The notes under the pieces were generated by a model. The model was given only the letters and a program-made list of their open reading frames with translations, ran no database searches and was not told the DNA's origin. A DNA stretch of 64,000 bases, from the NCBI GenBank assembly GCA_949372605.1, contig CASIAE010000008.1, positions 62,001 through 126,000 on the forward strand. The letters are read 5' to 3'. Below are positions 22,583 to 31,817 of this stretch, piece after piece. This stretch comes from an uncultured Flavobacteriaceae bacterium (GTDB lineage Bacteria > Bacteroidota > Bacteroidia > Flavobacteriales > Flavobacteriaceae). Numbering within the stretch: position 1 is the first letter of the stretch; each line of letters starts with the position of its first letter. The position numbers and the translations under genes were made by a program.

Positions 22583-23574
22583 TCTGTTGTATTTAAATTT
22601 AAATGCTGCTTTAAAAATTCAAGTGTTGCTTTTTCTACCTGATGATGGTTTGGGGTCGTTAAATAAGAGGAAATAACATGATCTCCAGCGTCAGGAAAGG
22701 CCACCTTGATTTTCTGATTCGCTGGGGTTCCGAGCTGTTCAAACATTTCTAGCATTTTTTCGACTGAAAGCACATCATCTTGTTCTTCTTCATTTTTATA
22801 ATAATATCCCAAAAAAACAGGGGCCATAATTTTACTGAAAGTTGTAGGATTCATCGAAACCTCAATTAACTTTTGAATGTGAAGCAAGGGCTCGATTCTG
22901 TATCGCGTTGTCCAATATCCTTTTTTAGCTTCGGTTATTTTACCCATGTTGTAATAGTTATCTCCCAAAACAAGTCGGGCTATTTCTAATCCCCAGGGGA
23001 GTGTTAGTAGTTTTGAGGAAGGATCAATAATTCCTACATTGGGAGAATATAATACAAGGGCTGCGACTTGCGGATCGTCACCAAGCAACAATCCCAAAGT
23101 CCCTCCGTTAGAATTTGCAATAACGATCACTTGCTCTCCCATCAATTTTGCGACAGCAAGGGCCTCTCTGGCATTGTCTAAATATTTGTCAGCCGTAAAG
23201 TCTATCATAGGTTCCTCTTCAATAAGTCCGTGTCCGAAAAGTCGAGGTAAATAGATGTTGGCACCTAGGGCATTTGCTAGATTTACATGAACTGGGTTAC
23301 CTTCTTCGATACTTGCCGAAAATCCATGAAAATACAGAATAGAATAGGGTGTTTTTTTAGGGATTAAATCATAAAAAATAACTTTTGATTCATTGTTTGG
23401 TTTAATATTTTCAAATGCTAATTCTCTACTTTCAATCCAAGAGGAAAGAGCGGGTAAGTCATAATTAAGTTGTGGAATCGATTTGCTTAAATCGGGAGAA
23501 TCTACTTTAGGCCCAATAAGATAAAGGCCAATCAGAAGTGCTAAAACAATTACAAGCTTTTTTAATATTTTCAT
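22579..23574 (-). CDS. Alpha/beta hydrolase, membrane-anchored or exported
   Basis: About 331 aa from ATG 23574 (MKILKKLVIVLALLIGLYLIGP); the frame is open further upstream but would run into ftsY. A single N-terminal hydrophobic segment suggests a signal anchor. Lipase-like features are YFHGFSASIEEGNPV (oxyanion region), the nucleophile elbow VIANSNGGTLGLLLG (S in NSNGG, in place of the usual GxSxG), a plausible acid in FPDAGDHV, and the His of the same segment (AGDHVISSYL). The substrate is unknown, perhaps a lipid or ester. It is translationally coupled to rimO and lies 10 bases after ftsY. Confidence 0.8.
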   Translation of the reverse strand: MKILKKLVIVLALLIGLYLIGPKVDSPDLSKSIPQLNYDLPALSSWIESRELAFENIKPNNESKVIFYDLIPKKTPYSILYFHGFSASIEEGNPVHVNLANALGANIYLPRLFGHGLIEEEPMIDFTADKYLDNAREALAVAKLMGEQVIVIANSNGGTLGLLLGDDPQVAALVLYSPNVGIIDPSSKLLTLPWGLEIARLVLGDNYYNMGKITEAKKGYWTTRYRIEPLLHIQKLIEVSMNPTTFSKIMAPVFLGYYYKNEEEQDDVLSVEKMLEMFEQLGTPANQKIKVAFPDAGDHVISSYLTTPNHHQVEKATLEFLKQHLNLNTTD

Positions 23575-23584
23575 GTGAGCTCGA

Positions 23585-24538
23585 TTAACTGAAAAAAGTT
23601 TCAACAAAACTTTCAGCATGAAAAAGCTGTAAATCCTCCATCGATTCTCCCATACCAATATATTTTACGGGAATTTGAAATTGATCAGATATGCCCATGA
23701 CAACTCCACCTTTAGCGGTTCCATCTAGTTTAGTAATTGCAAGTGAAGTGACATCCGTAGCGGCAGTGAATTGTTTAGCTTGTTCATAAGCATTTTGACC
23801 TGTTGAACCATCTAAAATCAATAAGACTTCATGAGGAGCATCTGGAATTACCTTTTCCATTACTCTTTTTACTTTTGTCAATTCGTTCATCAAGTTTACT
23901 TTATTGTGCAAACGTCCTGCAGTGTCAATGATAACCAGATCGCTTTTTTGAGTTACGGCAGATTGAAGGGTGTCGAAAGCTACAGAGGCAGGATCACTTC
24001 CCATTTTTTGTTTAACCAGAGGAACTCCAACGCGGTCAGCCCATATTTGTAATTGATCGATGGCTCCTGCTCGAAAAGTATCTGCGGCTCCTAATATTAC
24101 TTTTTTACCGCCCTGTTTGAAATGATGAGACAATTTACCAATAGTAGTTGTTTTACCCACCCCATTTACGCCAACCACCATAATTACGTGAGGACTGTTA
24201 GGTAGAGGGGCTTCAAAATTAGTAAGCTCTTTGGTTTCTTGTTGAAGTAAGATCGAAGTGATTTCGTCTCTAAGAATCTGGTTTAATTCTTCTGTCCCAA
24301 TATATTTGTCTTTTGAAACTCTCAGCTCCAGCGCTTCGATGATTTTAATTGTAGTGGCAACTCCGACATCAGAACGAATCAAGACTTCTTCAAGCTCGTC
24401 TAATAAGTCAACATCAATTTTAGATTTTCCTACAACAGCAGTTTTCATCTTAGAAAAGAAAGACTTCTTAGATTTGGCCAAGCCCTCATCCAAGCGTTTC
24501 TTTTTCTCTGACGTGAAAATTGATTTTAATAAACCCAT
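23585..24538 (-). CDS. ftsY: Signal recognition particle receptor FtsY
   Basis: SRP-receptor GTPase that docks ribosome-nascent chain complexes at SecYEG. 317 aa, the short Bacteroidota form with almost no acidic A domain. N domain helices cover about 1-105. In the G domain, G1 is GVNGVGKTT (123-131), followed by AADTFRAGAIDQLQ, DPASVAFD, DTAGRL (G3) and TKLDGTAKGG (G4), with the C-terminal KYIGMGESMEDLQLF motif. A terminator separates it from the ribosomal-protein genes upstream. Confidence 0.97.
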   Translation of the reverse strand: MGLLKSIFTSEKKKRLDEGLAKSKKSFFSKMKTAVVGKSKIDVDLLDELEEVLIRSDVGVATTIKIIEALELRVSKDKYIGTEELNQILRDEITSILLQQETKELTNFEAPLPNSPHVIMVVGVNGVGKTTTIGKLSHHFKQGGKKVILGAADTFRAGAIDQLQIWADRVGVPLVKQKMGSDPASVAFDTLQSAVTQKSDLVIIDTAGRLHNKVNLMNELTKVKRVMEKVIPDAPHEVLLILDGSTGQNAYEQAKQFTAATDVTSLAITKLDGTAKGGVVMGISDQFQIPVKYIGMGESMEDLQLFHAESFVETFFS

Positions 24539-24551
24539 GATTGTATTAAAT

Positions 24552-24578
24552 AAAAAAAGCTACTATAAAAGTAGCTTT
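24552..24578 (-). terminator. Intrinsic terminator after the rpmB-rpmG-DUF4295 operon
   Basis: Stem AAAGCTACT / AGTAGCTTT (24570-24578 and 24556-24564) with a 5-base loop, read on the minus strand and followed by a T run (TTTTTAT). It ends 14 bases before the ftsY ATG, so ftsY needs readthrough or its own promoter. Confidence 0.85.
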
Positions 24579-24601
24579 AATTTTTGACTAAATCAGTCAA
24601 A

Positions 24602-24754
24602 TTATTTTTTACTCAACCATGCTTTAGCAAGGTCGGGGCTAATAATAGTCTCTGAAAAAGAGTAAGAAGCCGAACCTTCTTTTTTCACCATCTTGATTGC
24701 TTTTGTTAATCTCTTTGATCCAGTCTGTAACGTTGCAACTGATTTCTTTGCCAT
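24602..24754 (-). CDS. DUF4295 small basic protein
   Basis: 50 aa starting MAKKSVATLQTGSKRLTKAI and ending DLAKAWLSKK. Lys/Ser-rich and cytoplasmic. It matches the DUF4295 family, which in Bacteroidota sits directly after rpmG; the function is unknown, and a ribosome-associated role is inferred from context only. It starts 2 bases after the L33 stop and precedes a strong terminator, so it is the last gene of the rpmB-rpmG operon. Confidence 0.9.
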   Translation of the reverse strand: MAKKSVATLQTGSKRLTKAIKMVKKEGSASYSFSETIISPDLAKAWLSKK

Positions 24755-24756
24755 GT

Positions 24757-24939
24757 CTACTTAATTTCTTTGTGAAGTGTCATACGCTTAAGGATGGGAT
24801 TAAATTTCTTAATCTCCATTCTTTCTGGCGTATTTTTTTTGTTTTTAGTTGTTATGTAGCGAGAAGCACCCGGTTTACCAGATTCTTTGTGCTCAGTGCA
24901 CTCTAAAATTACTTGAACTCGATTTCCTCTTTTAGCCAT
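24757..24939 (-). CDS. rpmG: 50S ribosomal protein L33
   Basis: 60 aa, [20 protein letters not shown]..., with the L33 core [20 protein letters not shown]. Only one cysteine remains at the zinc-ribbon positions (ECTEH), so this is the Cys-poor (C-minus) form. It follows rpmB by 9 bases and precedes DUF4295 by 2. Confidence 0.97.
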   Translation of the reverse strand: MAKRGNRVQVILECTEHKESGKPGASRYITTKNKKNTPERMEIKKFNPILKRMTLHKEIK

Positions 24940-24948
24940 TGGAAAATA

Positions 24949-25185
24949 TTATTTTAAGATGCCTTGAGCTTTCGCTTCTTTAATTACAGCACTGATTCCA
25001 TTCTTATTGATTGTTTTTAATACAGAAGCTTTAATTTTAAGTGTTATCCACTTATCCTCTTCAGGAATATAAAAACGCTTTTTGATTAAATTAATATCAA
25101 ATCTACGTTTTGTTTTATTCATCGCACGAGAAACGTTGTTCCCATACATTACTCTTTTACCAGTGATTTCACATACTCTAGACAT
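24949..25185 (-). CDS. rpmB: 50S ribosomal protein L28
   Basis: 78 aa, starting MSRVCEITGKRVMYGNNVS, followed by KTKRRFDINL and the conserved WITLKIKASVLKTINKNG. Large-subunit protein and first gene of a three-gene operon with rpmG and DUF4295. A strong Bacteroidota promoter lies just upstream. Confidence 0.98.
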   Translation of the reverse strand: MSRVCEITGKRVMYGNNVSRAMNKTKRRFDINLIKKRFYIPEEDKWITLKIKASVLKTINKNGISAVIKEAKAQGILK

Positions 25186-25210
25186 GGTGATTATTCTTTT
25201 TAACAGGATG

Positions 25211-25240
25211 CAAATTTACATTTTTTTGTGGAGTTACAAA
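25211..25240 (-). promoter_or_regulatory. Bacteroidota housekeeping promoter for rpmB-rpmG-DUF4295
   Basis: On the minus strand TTTG (25240-25237), an 18-base spacer, then TAAATTTG (25218-25211). Both boxes are exact matches to TTTG / TAnnTTTG. The predicted start is near 25204, leaving a leader of about 20 bases before the rpmB ATG. This is the clearest promoter in the window. Confidence 0.8.
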
Positions 25241-25261
25241 AAAAATACAAAAATAAAAAAA

Positions 25262-26509
25262 CTACTTTTTAATTAGTTCTTGATAAAGTATTTCAAATGC
25301 CTGATTTACTGATTTTTGAATCACTCTTGTTCTGCTGTTTCCCATGGTGAATTTAAAGCTGAAAACCTCATTTGGGGTTGATAATCCGATAAATACAGTT
25401 CCGACTTCCTGATCGGGGTCCCCTTGAGTCGGTCCAGCGTTCCCTGTGGTTGCGATTGAGTAATCGGTCTTGTAGACTTCTTTTGCCCCTTTGGCCATCG
25501 CTTCGACTACTTCTGCACTAACGACTCCGTGAGTGGTAATTAAATCCGGTGATATATTTAAAATTTTTGTTTTAGAAAGTTCGGAATAAGTAACTGCACT
25601 TCCCTTAAAATAATTAGAAGCCCCGGCTTGTGAGGTTATTCTTGTTGCAATAACCCCTCCTGTGAAACTCTCCGCGCAACTCAAAGTCATTCCTTTTTCA
25701 GTGAGCTGATCTGCAATTAGTACTTCGATGGGTTTTTCTTCCTCTGCGCCATAATAAATATCTTTAATTAATGGCAATACCTTTTCAATTTGATCATTAA
25801 CGCTGTTTTTCAAAATACTTAAATCCGGTCCTTTGGTAGACAAGCGGAGTCTTACCCTACCCAAACTAGGAAGATAGGCCAATTTGATGTCTTCGGGTAA
25901 AGCATTTTCCCAATGTAAAATTCTTTCAGCGATTGCACTCTCCCCCAATCCATAAGTCAAAATGGTTTTGTGAAAAATTGAAGGCAATACAAATTGCTCT
26001 TGAATCCTTGGCAAAACTTCATTATCGATGATTGACTTCATTTCAAAAGGAACACCAGGCAGCGAAACAAAGACTGTACCTTTGTCAAAAAACCACATTC
26101 CTGCTGCGGTACCAAACTTATTTTCGAGAAGAGTTGCTTTTGAGGGTAAATTTGCCTGTTCTCTATTTTTTTCGCTTATCGGAGTAGAGACGTATTCCTT
26201 AAACAATTCTTCTATATGAGCCAATACAGAAGCATTTGAGACCAGATTATCATCAAAATACTCACACAAACAAAGTTTTGTGACATCATCGTTGGTCGGA
26301 CCCAACCCACCTGTTATTATAATAATATCAGCTCTTAAACGGGCCGCATCAAGGGTGGAAATTATTGCTTCTTTTTGGTCGGATATGGAAGTTATTTGTC
26401 CGATTTCAACGCCAATTTTATTCAAAGATTTAGCTAAAAAAACGGAGTTGGTATTTACGATTTGTCCAATTAATATTTCGTCACCGATGGTGACTAATTC
26501 TGCTATCAT
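25262..26509 (-). CDS. cinA: CinA family protein (competence/damage-inducible; NMN deamidase type)
   Basis: 415 aa with two domains. The N-terminal MoaB/MogA-like (MoCF) domain (about 1-170) has MIAELVTIGDEILIGQIVNT, IIITGGLGPTNDDVTK and VSLPGVPFEMK. The C-terminal CinA domain (about 255-413) has LSCAESFTGGVIATRITSQAG, STGN-like TTGNAGPTQGDPDQEVGTV and FTMGNSRTRVIQKSVNQA. The family is linked to NAD recycling (NMN deamidation) and ADP-ribose pyrophosphatase activity. It starts 2 bases after the FAH gene stop, in an operon with the exonuclease. Confidence 0.93.
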   Translation of the reverse strand: MIAELVTIGDEILIGQIVNTNSVFLAKSLNKIGVEIGQITSISDQKEAIISTLDAARLRADIIIITGGLGPTNDDVTKLCLCEYFDDNLVSNASVLAHIEELFKEYVSTPISEKNREQANLPSKATLLENKFGTAAGMWFFDKGTVFVSLPGVPFEMKSIIDNEVLPRIQEQFVLPSIFHKTILTYGLGESAIAERILHWENALPEDIKLAYLPSLGRVRLRLSTKGPDLSILKNSVNDQIEKVLPLIKDIYYGAEEEKPIEVLIADQLTEKGMTLSCAESFTGGVIATRITSQAGASNYFKGSAVTYSELSKTKILNISPDLITTHGVVSAEVVEAMAKGAKEVYKTDYSIATTGNAGPTQGDPDQEVGTVFIGLSTPNEVFSFKFTMGNSRTRVIQKSVNQAFEILYQELIKK

Positions 26510-26511
26510 AA

Positions 26512-27123
26512 TTATTTAATTCTTACTGAAAATGATTTTTTATTTTCCAGAAACCCTTCAAGCACATCGTTTTCATTTACTGATCCAACTCCCGACGGAG
26601 TTCCCGTGAAAATTATATCTCCAATTTTTAAGGTAAAAAATTGAGAGATATAAGCAATCAACTTATCGATTTTCCAAATCATTTGCTGGGTATTTCCTTC
26701 TTGTACTTTCTTACCGTTTTTTAGAAGAGCGAAATTCAATGCCTCTAGGTTTTCAAATTGATTCTTATTAATCCAATCACCAACAAAAGCTGAGCAATCA
26801 AAGGCTTTTGCTTTTTCCCAAGGTAGTCCTTTTTGTTTTAATTCCAATTGAAGGTCACGTGCAGTAAAGTCAATTCCCAAACCTATTTCATCGTAATATT
26901 TAGAGACAAATTTTTCTTGAATGTGCTTTCCCAATCGGTTGATTTTAACTAAAACCTCAACCTCGTGATGAATTTCATTTGAGAAATGCGGGATGAAAAA
27001 GGGTTGGTTTTTCTGAACTAGTGCAGTGTCAGGTTTTAAAAAAATCACTGGCTCTTTTGGCTTTTCATTTGCCAACTCCTTGATGTGTTCGGAATAGTTT
27101 CTTCCGATACAAATAATTTTCAC
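26512..27123 (-). CDS. Fumarylacetoacetate hydrolase family protein
   Basis: 203 aa, starting MKIICIGRNYSEHIKELANE. Motifs shared with FAHD1/YcgM-type enzymes are PVIFLKPDTALV, the metal-binding HHEVEVLVKI (glutamates), GLGIDFTARDLQ and IIFTGTPSGVG. Such proteins act as acylpyruvate hydrolases or oxaloacetate decarboxylases; the substrate cannot be set from sequence. It lies 5 bases downstream of the DnaQ-like exonuclease and 2 bases upstream of cinA. Confidence 0.88.
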   Translation of the reverse strand: MKIICIGRNYSEHIKELANEKPKEPVIFLKPDTALVQKNQPFFIPHFSNEIHHEVEVLVKINRLGKHIQEKFVSKYYDEIGLGIDFTARDLQLELKQKGLPWEKAKAFDCSAFVGDWINKNQFENLEALNFALLKNGKKVQEGNTQQMIWKIDKLIAYISQFFTLKIGDIIFTGTPSGVGSVNENDVLEGFLENKKSFSVRIK

Positions 27124-27128
27124 AGCGG

Positions 27129-27899
27129 TTATTGGGTGTTTAGGTTTCTTAAACGGATGGCAGTTAAGATCTTTTTGGTATACATTGGAAAGTCAGCATT
27201 AAGCAACCATCCAAAATACCCTGGTTCTTTTTCTAAAACCTCTTCTACTGTTTTGCCTTTGTGTTTTCCAAAACCAAAACATTCTATTCCTTTTTTATTA
27301 AAAGCAATAAATCCGGCAAAATCAGCAAACTTATTTCGGGTAGTGAACTCACTTAAAAAGTCAACATTCCCTTCTAACTCCTCGTATTTATCTAACTGAG
27401 ACATTAAAACATCATGAGTTGCCTTTGTGTCGGCCATTGCAGAATGGGCGTCTTTGAGGTCTTCTTTACAATAAAACTTTAAAGCTGCGGATAGCGTTCG
27501 TTGTTCCATTTTATGAAAAATGGTTTGGACGTCTACGGTTTTTAGGTTCTTAAAATCAAAATCAACCTCCGCCCTAAGCATTTCTTCTACCAAAAGTGGA
27601 ATGTCAAATCGATCTGAATTATATCCCGCCAAATCAGCATTTTCTATAAATGCATAAACTTCATTTGAAAGCACCCTGAACGTTGGCTCATTGGCAACAT
27701 CAGCATCATAGATTCCATGAACAGCCGAGGCCTCTACTGGAATGGGACACTCTGGATTGACACGCCACAGCCTTTCTTCTTTCGATCCATCGGAAAGAAG
27801 TTTGAGTATGGCAATTTCAACGATACGGTCCTTGGTGATGCTTATTCCAGTGGTTTCTAAGTCAAAAAAACACAAAGGTCGAGAAAGATTTAGTGACAT
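27129..27899 (-). CDS. DnaQ-like 3'-5' exonuclease with C-terminal DUF3820-type domain
   Basis: 256 aa. The DEDDh exonuclease fold covers about residues 1-180: ExoI FFDLETTGIS (D and E metal ligands, about 12-21), ExoII AGYNSDRFDIPLL, ExoIII HSAMADTKATHDVL (catalytic H and D). The tail has the small motif FGFGKHKGKTVEEVLEKEPG followed by YFGWLLNADFP, typical of DUF3820-like modules attached to exonucleases in Bacteroidota. It probably acts in proofreading-like or repair trimming; it is not the replicative epsilon subunit by context. It lies 10 bases after the E2 gene. Confidence 0.88.
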   Translation of the reverse strand: MSLNLSRPLCFFDLETTGISITKDRIVEIAILKLLSDGSKEERLWRVNPECPIPVEASAVHGIYDADVANEPTFRVLSNEVYAFIENADLAGYNSDRFDIPLLVEEMLRAEVDFDFKNLKTVDVQTIFHKMEQRTLSAALKFYCKEDLKDAHSAMADTKATHDVLMSQLDKYEELEGNVDFLSEFTTRNKFADFAGFIAFNKKGIECFGFGKHKGKTVEEVLEKEPGYFGWLLNADFPMYTKKILTAIRLRNLNTQ

Positions 27900-27909
27900 A
27901 AAAAATATT

Positions 27910-29250
27910 TTAAAGGGTTAGACTTTCATCCCAATTTTCGAGATAATCTGACATGTTTTTTACAAATTGACCCCCTATCGCGCCATTGATGATTCGATGA
28001 TCAAAACTGTGAGAAATAATTACTTTTTTTCTAATGCCAATAGAATCTCCTTTCGGAGTTTCCATAACTGCAGGCATTTTACGAATCACACCCATTGCGA
28101 TAATTCCAACTTGTGGCTGGTTGATAATTGGAGTTCCTGTCAGCGCTCCGAAATTCCCAATATTGGTAAACGTAAAGGTACCATCCTGAACCTCTTCAGG
28201 TCTTAAGGCTTGATTTCGCCCTCTTGTGGCAAGGTCATTTACTGCCTTCGCCAATCCGACAAGGTTGAGATGATCTGCATTTTTTATAACGGGAACAATT
28301 AAGTTTCCATCAGCCATAGAAGTTGCCAATCCGATATTGATGGCACGTTTCTGGAGGATTGTGTCTCCTTGAATAGAACTATTTAATAAGGGGAAGTCTT
28401 TAAGTGCCTTGATTAATGCTGTTATGAATAATGGCGTAAAAGTTAATTTCTCATTTTCTCTTTCAAAAAATCCATTTTTTACTTTTTCTCTCCAATTCCA
28501 AAGTGCTGTGACGTCTGTTTCAACAAACGACTGAACATGGGCAGAAGTTTGTTTACTGTTAATCATGTGTGCCGCTGTCAGCTTTGCCATACGAGACATT
28601 TCAATGACTTGATCTTGCCCTCCCATGTTGTTTATTTTAGGAGTCTCCTTGTGTTGAACAACGGGAATTATTTTTTGATCACGCGATTTTAAATAAGAAA
28701 TCATGTCATGCTTTGTCAGCCTTTCACCTTGACCAGTGCCCTTTATTTTTTCAAGTTCCTCAGGGCTTATGCCTTCTTGACTTGCTATGTTTTTTACTAA
28801 TGGAGAATGAAATTGGCTGGATTCATCTGTTATAATGTGAGCAATGGCTATTTTCGCGGCAACAATGCTTTCAGAAATCACCCCAGTCTCATGCAAAGGA
28901 ATATTTTTATTTTCATTCTCAATTTGCTCCTCAATTTTAGTAATTTTATCGACAATTTCAGTTGCTTCTTCTGGAGTTTCAAACGCTTCTTCTTCCGCAT
29001 CATCTTTTGATTCAGTCTGAATTACAGCAAAAACTTCTCCTACTTGAACAACATCATTTTCAGAAAATTTCTTTTCAATTAAGACGCCACTTAGTTCGCT
29101 GGGTACATCCGAGTCTACTTTGTCAGTTGCAATTTCAACGACTGATTCATCTATATCGATACTTTCACCAACCTCCTTTAACCACTTCGTTAAGGTAGCT
29201 TCGGCAACACTTTCTCCCATTTGAGGAAGTTTCAAATGATATTTTCCCAT
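27910..29250 (-). CDS. 2-oxo acid dehydrogenase dihydrolipoamide acyltransferase (E2)
   Basis: 446 aa. The N-terminal lipoyl domain (1-80) has the lipoylated Lys in EIATDKVDSDVP. A Glu/Asp-rich linker follows, then a peripheral subunit-binding domain (about 150-190, SPLVKNIASQEGISPEELEK). The catalytic domain ends with ISHSFDHRIINGAIGG (active-site H and D). The lipoyl and catalytic motifs resemble the branched-chain 2-oxoacid type more than pyruvate E2. E1 and E3 are not adjacent, so the substrate stays open. It is 82 bases downstream of recR. Confidence 0.93.
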   Translation of the reverse strand: MGKYHLKLPQMGESVAEATLTKWLKEVGESIDIDESVVEIATDKVDSDVPSELSGVLIEKKFSENDVVQVGEVFAVIQTESKDDAEEEAFETPEEATEIVDKITKIEEQIENENKNIPLHETGVISESIVAAKIAIAHIITDESSQFHSPLVKNIASQEGISPEELEKIKGTGQGERLTKHDMISYLKSRDQKIIPVVQHKETPKINNMGGQDQVIEMSRMAKLTAAHMINSKQTSAHVQSFVETDVTALWNWREKVKNGFFERENEKLTFTPLFITALIKALKDFPLLNSSIQGDTILQKRAINIGLATSMADGNLIVPVIKNADHLNLVGLAKAVNDLATRGRNQALRPEEVQDGTFTFTNIGNFGALTGTPIINQPQVGIIAMGVIRKMPAVMETPKGDSIGIRKKVIISHSFDHRIINGAIGGQFVKNMSDYLENWDESLTL

Positions 29251-29332
29251 ATTATTTTTAACAATACAAAAGTATCAAATTTATGTATGCGATTTTAATT
29301 TTGAATGGATAACCCATCAAGTGATTTAGAAA

Positions 29333-29953
29333 CTATTTATCAGAAATCGAATTTTCATAGGGAACTCTTTTAAGAATACTACGACCCAAGGTAATCTCAT
29401 CCGTATATTCAAGTTCATCCCCAACAGGAATACCTCTTGCTATTGCAGAGGTAGAAATGTTGTAAGGTGCTAAAATTTTATAAATATAAAAATTAGTAGT
29501 ATCCGCTTCCATGGTGGCACTGAGCGCAAATATTATTTCTTTAATTTCTCCCTTTTTGACTTTTTCTTCCAAAGTCTCTAGGTTTAAATCCTGAGGACCA
29601 ACCCCATCTATTGGAGAAATAATTCCGCCTAAAACATGATAATATCCTTTAAATTGGTCTGTACTTTCAATGGCAATTACATCCCGAATATCTTCTACAA
29701 CGCACAACAGACTTCCATCACGTTTAGGATTGGCACAAATCTCACAAAGTGGAACGTCGGATAAATTGTGACAAGAAGTACAGAAGTTGATTTGTTCTCT
29801 CAAATCATTGAGCGATTGTGTTAAATCTGTCGTGTTTTCTTTGGGAAGTTTCAGCAAATGCAAAGCCAACCTTAGCGCAGTTCGCTTTCCAATACCCGGT
29901 AATTGGGTTATTTCGCTAACTGCATTTTCAAGTAGTTTAGAGGAAAATTCCAT
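29333..29953 (-). CDS. recR: Recombination mediator protein RecR
   Basis: 206 aa, full length. N-terminal helix-hairpin-helix with [17 protein letters not shown]; zinc finger Cys58, Cys61, Cys70, Cys73; Toprim domain with [12 protein letters not shown] and [20 protein letters not shown]-terminal [20 protein letters not shown]. Acts with RecO and RecF to load RecA at gaps. It is divergent from the symporter gene with a 64-base intergenic region. Confidence 0.97.
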   Translation of the reverse strand: MEFSSKLLENAVSEITQLPGIGKRTALRLALHLLKLPKENTTDLTQSLNDLREQINFCTSCHNLSDVPLCEICANPKRDGSLLCVVEDIRDVIAIESTDQFKGYYHVLGGIISPIDGVGPQDLNLETLEEKVKKGEIKEIIFALSATMEADTTNFYIYKILAPYNISTSAIARGIPVGDELEYTDEITLGRSILKRVPYENSISDK

Positions 29954-30017
29954 GGCATAAAATTAACAAATAATTTCATATTATTGAATTTGTATCTTTA
30001 TAAAAAATCATTATTTA

Positions 30018-31478
30018 ATGTTCACTCCTGGATTAATTTTATTGCTCGTTTTAGCTTACTTCATTTTGCTAGTATCGATTTCTTATTTCACCAGCCGAAA
30101 AGACGATAATCTTACCTTTTTTAAAGCCAACAATAGCTCCCCATGGTATTTGGTTGCTTTTGGAATGGTGGGGGCATCGCTGTCGGGAGTTACTTTTATT
30201 TCTGTTCCCGGCTGGGTTGGAGATTCTGGATTCACCTACTTCCAAGTGGTTCTGGGCTACTTTTTTGGATATTTTATAGTTGCTTTTGTTTTACTTCCCA
30301 TTTATTATAAACAAAATTTAACTTCAATCTATGAATATTTGGCAGAACGTTTTGGTCCTAAAAGTCATAAAATTGGTGCTATTTCATTTTTTATATCAAG
30401 GGTTTTAGGAGCCAGTTTCAGATTATTTTTAGTTGCCATTGTCATGCAGCAATTTATTTTCGATGCTTGGAATGTTCCATTTGAAATTACTGTTACAATT
30501 TCTATTTTCCTGATTTGGGTTTATACCCGCCAAGGAGGAATCAAAACAATTGTATGGACAGATACTATACAAACCCTATTGATGATTTTGGCCGTTGTAT
30601 TTTCACTTTTCTTTATCACACAATCCTTAGGCTATGAGGGGCTAGAATTTCTCAATTCTGATGAGATGAAAAAATACACCCATATTTTTGTGATGGATGA
30701 CTTCTTGGCTAGAAACCATTTTGTGAAATCTTTCTTGGGCGGAGTATTTATTACCATCTGCATGACAGGATTGGATCAAGACATGATGCAAAAAAACCTA
30801 ACTTGCCGATCGTTAAAGGATGCTCAAAAAAACATGGTGGTCTTCAGTTTTGTAATGGTTTTTGTCACCTTTTTATTTTTACTGTTAGGTGCTTTAATTT
30901 TTATTTATGCCGAGAAGAATCAAATCGCAATTCCTTTATTGGATGGCGCTCCAAAAACAGATCTCCTTTTCCCCAAAATTGCACTAAGTGGTTACTTAGG
31001 AATCACGGTTGGAGTTGTATTCATTTTAGGATTAATTGCTGCAGCATATAGCAGTGCAGACAGCGCCCTGACCTCCTTAACCACTTCCTTTTGTGTGGAC
31101 TTTGTCAAAATGGACAAACATTCAGAATTAGATCAAAAGAAAATAAGAAAGCGTACACACATTGGTATGAGTCTTGTTTTGATTCTTGTCGTAATCGCCT
31201 TTAAACACATTTTAGACCGCAACGTTATTGATGGTTTACTAACCGTAGCCTCTTATACTTATGGTCCACTTTTAGGACTCTTTGCTTTTGGGATTTTCAC
31301 TCCCTATAAGATTCAAGATGCTCAAGTGGTTTGGGTAGTGCTTGCTTCAATTGGGTTGATTTTCCTGATCGGAAACCTTCCTAAGGCACTGTTGGGAGGA
31401 TATGAAATTGGTTATGAATTACTTCCGTTAAACGGTTTAATAACCTTATTAGGTTTAATACTGATTCGTCGAAAGTAA
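30018..31478 (+). CDS. Sodium:solute symporter (SLC5/SSS family)
   Basis: 486 aa with about 13 transmembrane segments. An N-terminal helix ([19 protein letters not shown]) is followed by the family's [20 protein letters not shown] region, the core helix [31 protein letters not shown] and the helix with [18 protein letters not shown] that holds the second sodium-site serines/threonines. The substrate could be proline, a sugar or another small solute; the sequence does not decide. It converges with the CoA-binding protein gene, overlapping its 3' end by 24 bases. Confidence 0.92.
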   Translation: MFTPGLILLLVLAYFILLVSISYFTSRKDDNLTFFKANNSSPWYLVAFGMVGASLSGVTFISVPGWVGDSGFTYFQVVLGYFFGYFIVAFVLLPIYYKQNLTSIYEYLAERFGPKSHKIGAISFFISRVLGASFRLFLVAIVMQQFIFDAWNVPFEITVTISIFLIWVYTRQGGIKTIVWTDTIQTLLMILAVVFSLFFITQSLGYEGLEFLNSDEMKKYTHIFVMDDFLARNHFVKSFLGGVFITICMTGLDQDMMQKNLTCRSLKDAQKNMVVFSFVMVFVTFLFLLLGALIFIYAEKNQIAIPLLDGAPKTDLLFPKIALSGYLGITVGVVFILGLIAAAYSSADSALTSLTTSFCVDFVKMDKHSELDQKKIRKRTHIGMSLVLILVVIAFKHILDRNVIDGLLTVASYTYGPLLGLFAFGIFTPYKIQDAQVVWVVLASIGLIFLIGNLPKALLGGYEIGYELLPLNGLITLLGLILIRRK

Positions 31479-31817
31479 AACCAAAGTGCAAGCATGCTCC
31501 CATTCAATTCCTGTCTTGGTTAAAAGTGCTGATAAATCTGCATTTTCGGAGCCAGGATTAAACAAAACTCTCTTGGGATTTAAAGACAAAATATAATCGA
31601 AATAATCTATTTGATTGCTTTTGTTCAGATAAAGTGTGACGGTATGAATGTCCTCAAAATGAGTCAAATCATTGTGAATTATTACATCTGAAACAGTTCC
31701 TGATTTTTTTCCAATGGCAACAACTGGATGCCCATGCTTGACTAATCTATGAAGTGCAGTGTAAACAAATCTTTTTGGGTTTAAAGAAGCGCCTATTATG
31801 AGGGTTTTGAAAGATAC
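31455..31817 (-). CDS. CoA-binding (YccU-like) Rossmann protein without a canonical start codon
   Basis: The frame directly follows the fabH-like stop (TAG 31818-31820) in the same phase. It reads [20 protein letters not shown], then [30 protein letters not shown] and [13 protein letters not shown]. This is a complete CoA-binding domain protein of about 118 aa, usually beginning MKKTLVIGAS. No ATG, GTG or TTG precedes the Rossmann motif; the codons from 31817 are GTA TCT TTC AAA ACC CTC ATA ATA GGC. The first canonical start, a TTG at 31667, would delete the nucleotide-binding half. Either a rare start (for example ATA), readthrough from the upstream gene, a lost start codon or a base error is involved. 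The 5' limit given is the stop-to-stop boundary, not a proven start. Confidence 0.7.
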   Translation of the reverse strand, partial: VSFKTLIIGASLNPKRFVYTALHRLVKHGHPVVAIGKKSGTVSDVIIHNDLTHFEDIHTVTLYLNKSNQIDYFDYILSLNPKRVLFNPGSENADLSALLTKTGIEWEHACTLVLLSTNQY